Source: an uncultured Mucilaginibacter sp. (GTDB lineage: Bacteria > Bacteroidota > Bacteroidia > Sphingobacteriales > Sphingobacteriaceae). Taken from it: a stretch of 63,427 bases of DNA. Shown here one piece after another: positions 63,391-63,427 of this stretch (position 1 is its first letter; every line of letters starts with the position of its first letter). The stretch covers positions 1-63,427 of the forward strand of contig CAIPFE010000061.1 of NCBI GenBank assembly GCA_903864275.1, written 5' to 3'. The notes under the pieces were generated by a model that saw only the letters and a program-made list of their open reading frames with translations, ran no database searches and had not been told where the DNA came from. The position numbers were made by a program, and so were the translations under genes.

Positions 63391-63427
63391 ATGAAAAAAT
63401 CACATTTAACCTTAGACCAAAGGTATA
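63391..63427 (+). CDS. Start of an IS30-family-like transposase (cut by window end)
   Basis: Only 12 codons: MKKSHLTLDQRY. The words LTLDQRY/LTLEQRY at the very start are characteristic of IS30-family transposases, which continue with a helix-turn-helix. No target duplication or inverted repeat can be checked because the element continues outside. The call rests on that short motif and must stay tentative. Confidence 0.5.
   Translation, partial: MKKSHLTLDQRY

Noticed and set aside
1..63427. tRNA, rRNA, CRISPR or prophage
   Set aside because: No cloverleaf-like sequence, ribosomal RNA segment, spacer-repeat array or phage structural gene was recognised in any gap or gene.

Overview
The window looks like chromosomal DNA of a Sphingobacteriaceae-type Bacteroidota (Mucilaginibacter/Pedobacter-like). 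The basis is two PorP/SprF proteins beside giant surface proteins with type B type IX secretion (T9SS) C-terminal domains, a complete Bat (aerotolerance) operon, a NUDIX-type sugar regulator, TAnnTTTG-like promoter boxes, and an absence of Shine-Dalgarno-dependent starts. Genus placement is an inference from memory of such genomes.

Layout. (1) 1-5450: 3' part of a giant adhesin with 12 cadherin-like repeats and a T9SS sorting domain, then a PorP/SprF gene. (2) 5451-6616: AT-rich spacer with a 27-codon membrane peptide ORF and a terminator. (3) 6617-15088: moxR, a DUF58 gene, a small membrane gene, then batA-batB-batC-batD-batE. (4) 15089-15513: spacer with several GC-rich palindromes. (5) 15514-19848: LolD/YbbA-like ABC ATPase, FtsX-type permease, SGNH esterase lipoprotein, CDGSH protein. 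(6) 19851-25285, minus strand: uronate operon uxaC-kdgK-eda-MFS transporter-zinc dehydrogenase, with a candidate operator/promoter upstream. (7) 25489-26707: flavin reductase and an EVE-domain protein. (8) 26765-30853, minus: response regulator, GH20 hexosaminidase, nagA, nagB. (9) 31028-40168: a 44-codon ORF, M28 peptidase, DUF985 cupin, DinB proteins, UMF1-type MFS, YdjC deacetylase, three GNATs and a PLP decarboxylase. (10) 40605-44112: two half-transporters forming a heterodimeric ABC exporter with one degenerate ATP site. (11) 44250-47793: NUDIX regulator and a GH2-malectin glycosidase. (12) 47957-58880: three T9SS cargo genes, a decayed sorting-domain remnant and a second PorP/SprF gene. 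(13) 59023-63427: rpoN, mscL, a C39-like lipoprotein, a ChaN-like protein and the first codons of an IS30-like transposase.

How it fits together. The two cargo-plus-PorP loci probably place large repetitive proteins on the cell surface. The GH20/NagA/NagB, GH2 and uronate genes indicate a degrader of plant or fungal polysaccharide and chitin-type sugars. The MoxR/Bat block is an envelope-stress module.

The least expected signals are: (a) hairpin-forming intergenic arrays built from short tandem words that differ between loci; (b) a seven-bladed beta-propeller inserted inside an Ig-like domain whose uninterrupted form is in the same gene; (c) a decayed orphan T9SS sorting domain showing recent duplication of these modules; (d) two very small ORFs with their own terminators. 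I see no tRNA, rRNA, CRISPR array or prophage in the window.
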